From: Spirochaetota bacterium
GTDB lineage: Bacteria > Spirochaetota > UBA4802 > JAFGJZ01
Assembly (NCBI GenBank): GCA_027858855.1
Contig: JAQIBV010000049.1
Location: 25,561 to 89,560, forward strand
DNA length: 64,000 bases
Reading direction: 5' to 3'
This document shows, in pieces, positions 62,917 to 64,000 of this stretch (positions are counted from its first letter, which is position 1; each line of letters begins with the position of its first letter). The notes under the pieces are model-generated. The model was given only the letters and a program-made list of their open reading frames with translations. It ran no database searches and was not told where the DNA came from. The position numbers were made by a program, and so were the translations under genes.

Positions 62917-63822
62917 ATGGAAAAATTATTGTTTTCGCTACAACTGCGTAGCCCCTCTTCCCCCGAGCAGATTGTGGATGAAGTAGGAAAAGTTTTAAAC
63001 CTGCAGCTGAAACCCTCAGAATGCGATTGGTATGATGGAGATCCTGTATGGGAAACTCATATATTCAGAATGCATATTGAGCTGCATTATTTTCCCGAAG
63101 ATAAGTTATTCTATCTGGACGGGGATATAGATGAAAAATCCAGATCATTGATTGATCCGGATATGGAACCGGATCCGGAGGTAAACGACATTAGTAAATC
63201 AATTACAACCTTGTTTCAGATCTATGCTCCGCAATCTGACTGGAAAATAAGCTACTGTATAGAGTGTATCGCCCTTGTAGAATCAAAGAAACTGTATCAG
63301 TCTCCACCCCTTGTGTCTTATGATGAAGAAAATGATGACTTAATTAACATAAAAGTGTTTGAACCGCATATCAGTTTTATTCACAGCTGGCTTAAGCGCG
63401 CAGAAGGCACATCTTTATGCCTTGCAGCATCATTTTGGGAATTCGTTTTTGACCGCGATATAGAATCATTTCCATCCAGGAATTTAACAGAGTGGTTTCT
63501 GAACTATGAATCTCTGTACGAGCACATTAATTATCAAACAACATTAAATTCTACTGAACCGATCACCCTTAAAACTATTGACGATCCCTTGAGTGAGTTA
63601 GCGAAACTGCTCAGCAATCAAGGATTCGGGACTCCCCTATCTGAAGAAAAAGCCAGGGGAATTGCTGCAGAATTTATTCTTCAATTCCATCTTGCTGATG
63701 GAATTTATCTAAAAGGGCAAACTGCCTGGAACAAGTGGTTTGCCTGTGATGGTTACGATTATTTTTATGTAATTGTAAAAGGCAGTAGATGCTGGATCTT
63801 AAGTTTTTCTGAAAGTGATTAA
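62917..63822 (+). CDS. Hypothetical protein of unknown family
   Basis: This 301-residue soluble protein has no signal peptide or membrane helix. The first half is acidic with regular alternation (WYDGDPVWETHIFRMHIELH, FPEDKLFYLDGDIDEKSR). The last 40 residues (LKGQTAWNKWFACDGYDYFY) look like a compact beta domain, possibly binding a ligand. I recognise no family. RBS AGAGGA is moderate. It is flanked by the vapBC region and an IS3-type element, so it may be recent cargo. Confidence 0.65.
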   Translation: MEKLLFSLQLRSPSSPEQIVDEVGKVLNLQLKPSECDWYDGDPVWETHIFRMHIELHYFPEDKLFYLDGDIDEKSRSLIDPDMEPDPEVNDISKSITTLFQIYAPQSDWKISYCIECIALVESKKLYQSPPLVSYDEENDDLINIKVFEPHISFIHSWLKRAEGTSLCLAASFWEFVFDRDIESFPSRNLTEWFLNYESLYEHINYQTTLNSTEPITLKTIDDPLSELAKLLSNQGFGTPLSEEKARGIAAEFILQFHLADGIYLKGQTAWNKWFACDGYDYFYVIVKGSRCWILSFSESD

Positions 63823-63877
63823 ATTTATCAGTCATGATTAATTATTATTTCTGGATTTTTTTTCCAACTCAATTAAG

Positions 63878-64000
63878 TGTGTGGACTGACCCCCTAAAAC
63901 TGGAGTGACAAAATAACTGGGATTAGAAATATAGTATTATGATAAAACGACAAAGACATTCAGAAGACTTTAAAAGAAGAATAGGACTTGAGCTTGCATC
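63878..64000 (+). mobile_element. Left end of an IS3-family insertion sequence (cut by window)
   Basis: A TGGACTGACCCCCT-type end, typical of the IS3 group, lies near 63882-63895 and is followed by the start of a transposase frame. The right end lies beyond the window. Confidence 0.65.
63939..64000 (+). CDS. IS3-family transposase OrfA, N-terminal fragment
   Basis: The frame starts at ATG 63939 and reads MIKRQRHSEDFKRRIGLELA, matching the helix-turn-helix start of IS3-type OrfA proteins (K/R-R-x-F-S-x-E-F-K). It is truncated by the window edge. Confidence 0.7.
   Translation, partial: MIKRQRHSEDFKRRIGLELA

Noticed and set aside
1..64000. CRISPR arrays
   Set aside because: No regularly spaced repeats with unique spacers were seen; the direct repeats at 17417 and 17535 are only two copies with a hairpin between them.

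Overview
The window looks like a chromosomal segment of a Gram-negative, probably anaerobic, saccharolytic bacterium. I favour a spirochaete (Spirochaetota) at moderate confidence. In favour are a LacI-type sensor fused to a histidine kinase, a large Asp/Glu-rich TPR membrane protein resembling spirochaetal flagellar-collar-type proteins, an anaerobe-type BioB, a fused 2-hydroxyacyl-CoA dehydratase activase, many lipoproteins and outer-membrane-like proteins, and a base composition of roughly 40% GC. No rRNA, tRNA or CRISPR array was seen, so the lineage call rests on protein families alone.

Layout. 1-2.9 kb: two coupled TPR/outer-membrane-like paralogues. 3.2-8.0 kb: bioB-like radical SAM gene, an acyl-activating/ACP/acyltransferase fusion and an HI0933-type flavoprotein. 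8.1-11.8 kb: srkA-like kinase, then a lipoprotein/NfeD/SPFH membrane cluster whose first gene has a ten-G tract as its ribosome-binding site. 12-15.7 kb: LacI-type sensor kinase, a GNAT gene overlapping its 3' end, and the internally deleted remnant of a DUF2156 gene. 15.9-17.9 kb: secreted CIA30-like protein, HAMP membrane protein, a dense repeat patch. 17.9-24.4 kb: three membrane-anchored AraC-type regulators, two SUMF1-fold proteins and decayed reading frames between them. 24.5-31.7 kb: J-domain protein, Crp/Fnr regulator, a very large GH94-like protein, DUF2721 protein and an AAA ATPase/nuclease gene broken by one amber codon. 31.9-34.1 kb: ptsN-like EIIA, a polybasic membrane protein, hisG and hisE. 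34.6-38.9 kb: the 1433-residue CoA activase. 39.6-42.8 kb: GH9 lipoprotein cellulase. 43-48.6 kb: a four-gene cell-surface operon (lamin-tail lipoprotein, phospholipase D-like lipoprotein, second lamin-tail lipoprotein, outer-membrane protein). 48.9-56.1 kb: small beta-barrel-like protein, acidic TPR protein, glycogen-binding-fold secreted protein, lipoprotein, purU. 56.3-58.9 kb: tldD/tldE. 58.9-64 kb: a mobile-looking end with an IS21 istB remnant, DUF2157 and DinB-like genes, a vapBC pair, an unknown gene and the left end of an IS3-family element.

How it fits together: the GH9 cellulase, the GH94-like protein, the EIIA, the Crp regulator and the sugar-type sensor kinase suggest plant-polysaccharide use. 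The surface operon, the AraC/SUMF1 cluster and the TPR/OMP pair are lineage-specific envelope functions. The most unusual sequence-level signal is a short structured element near 21.2, 59.4 and 62.5 kb whose stems show compensatory changes. Two of its copies, in the same orientation, bracket the DUF2157/DinB/vapBC island.
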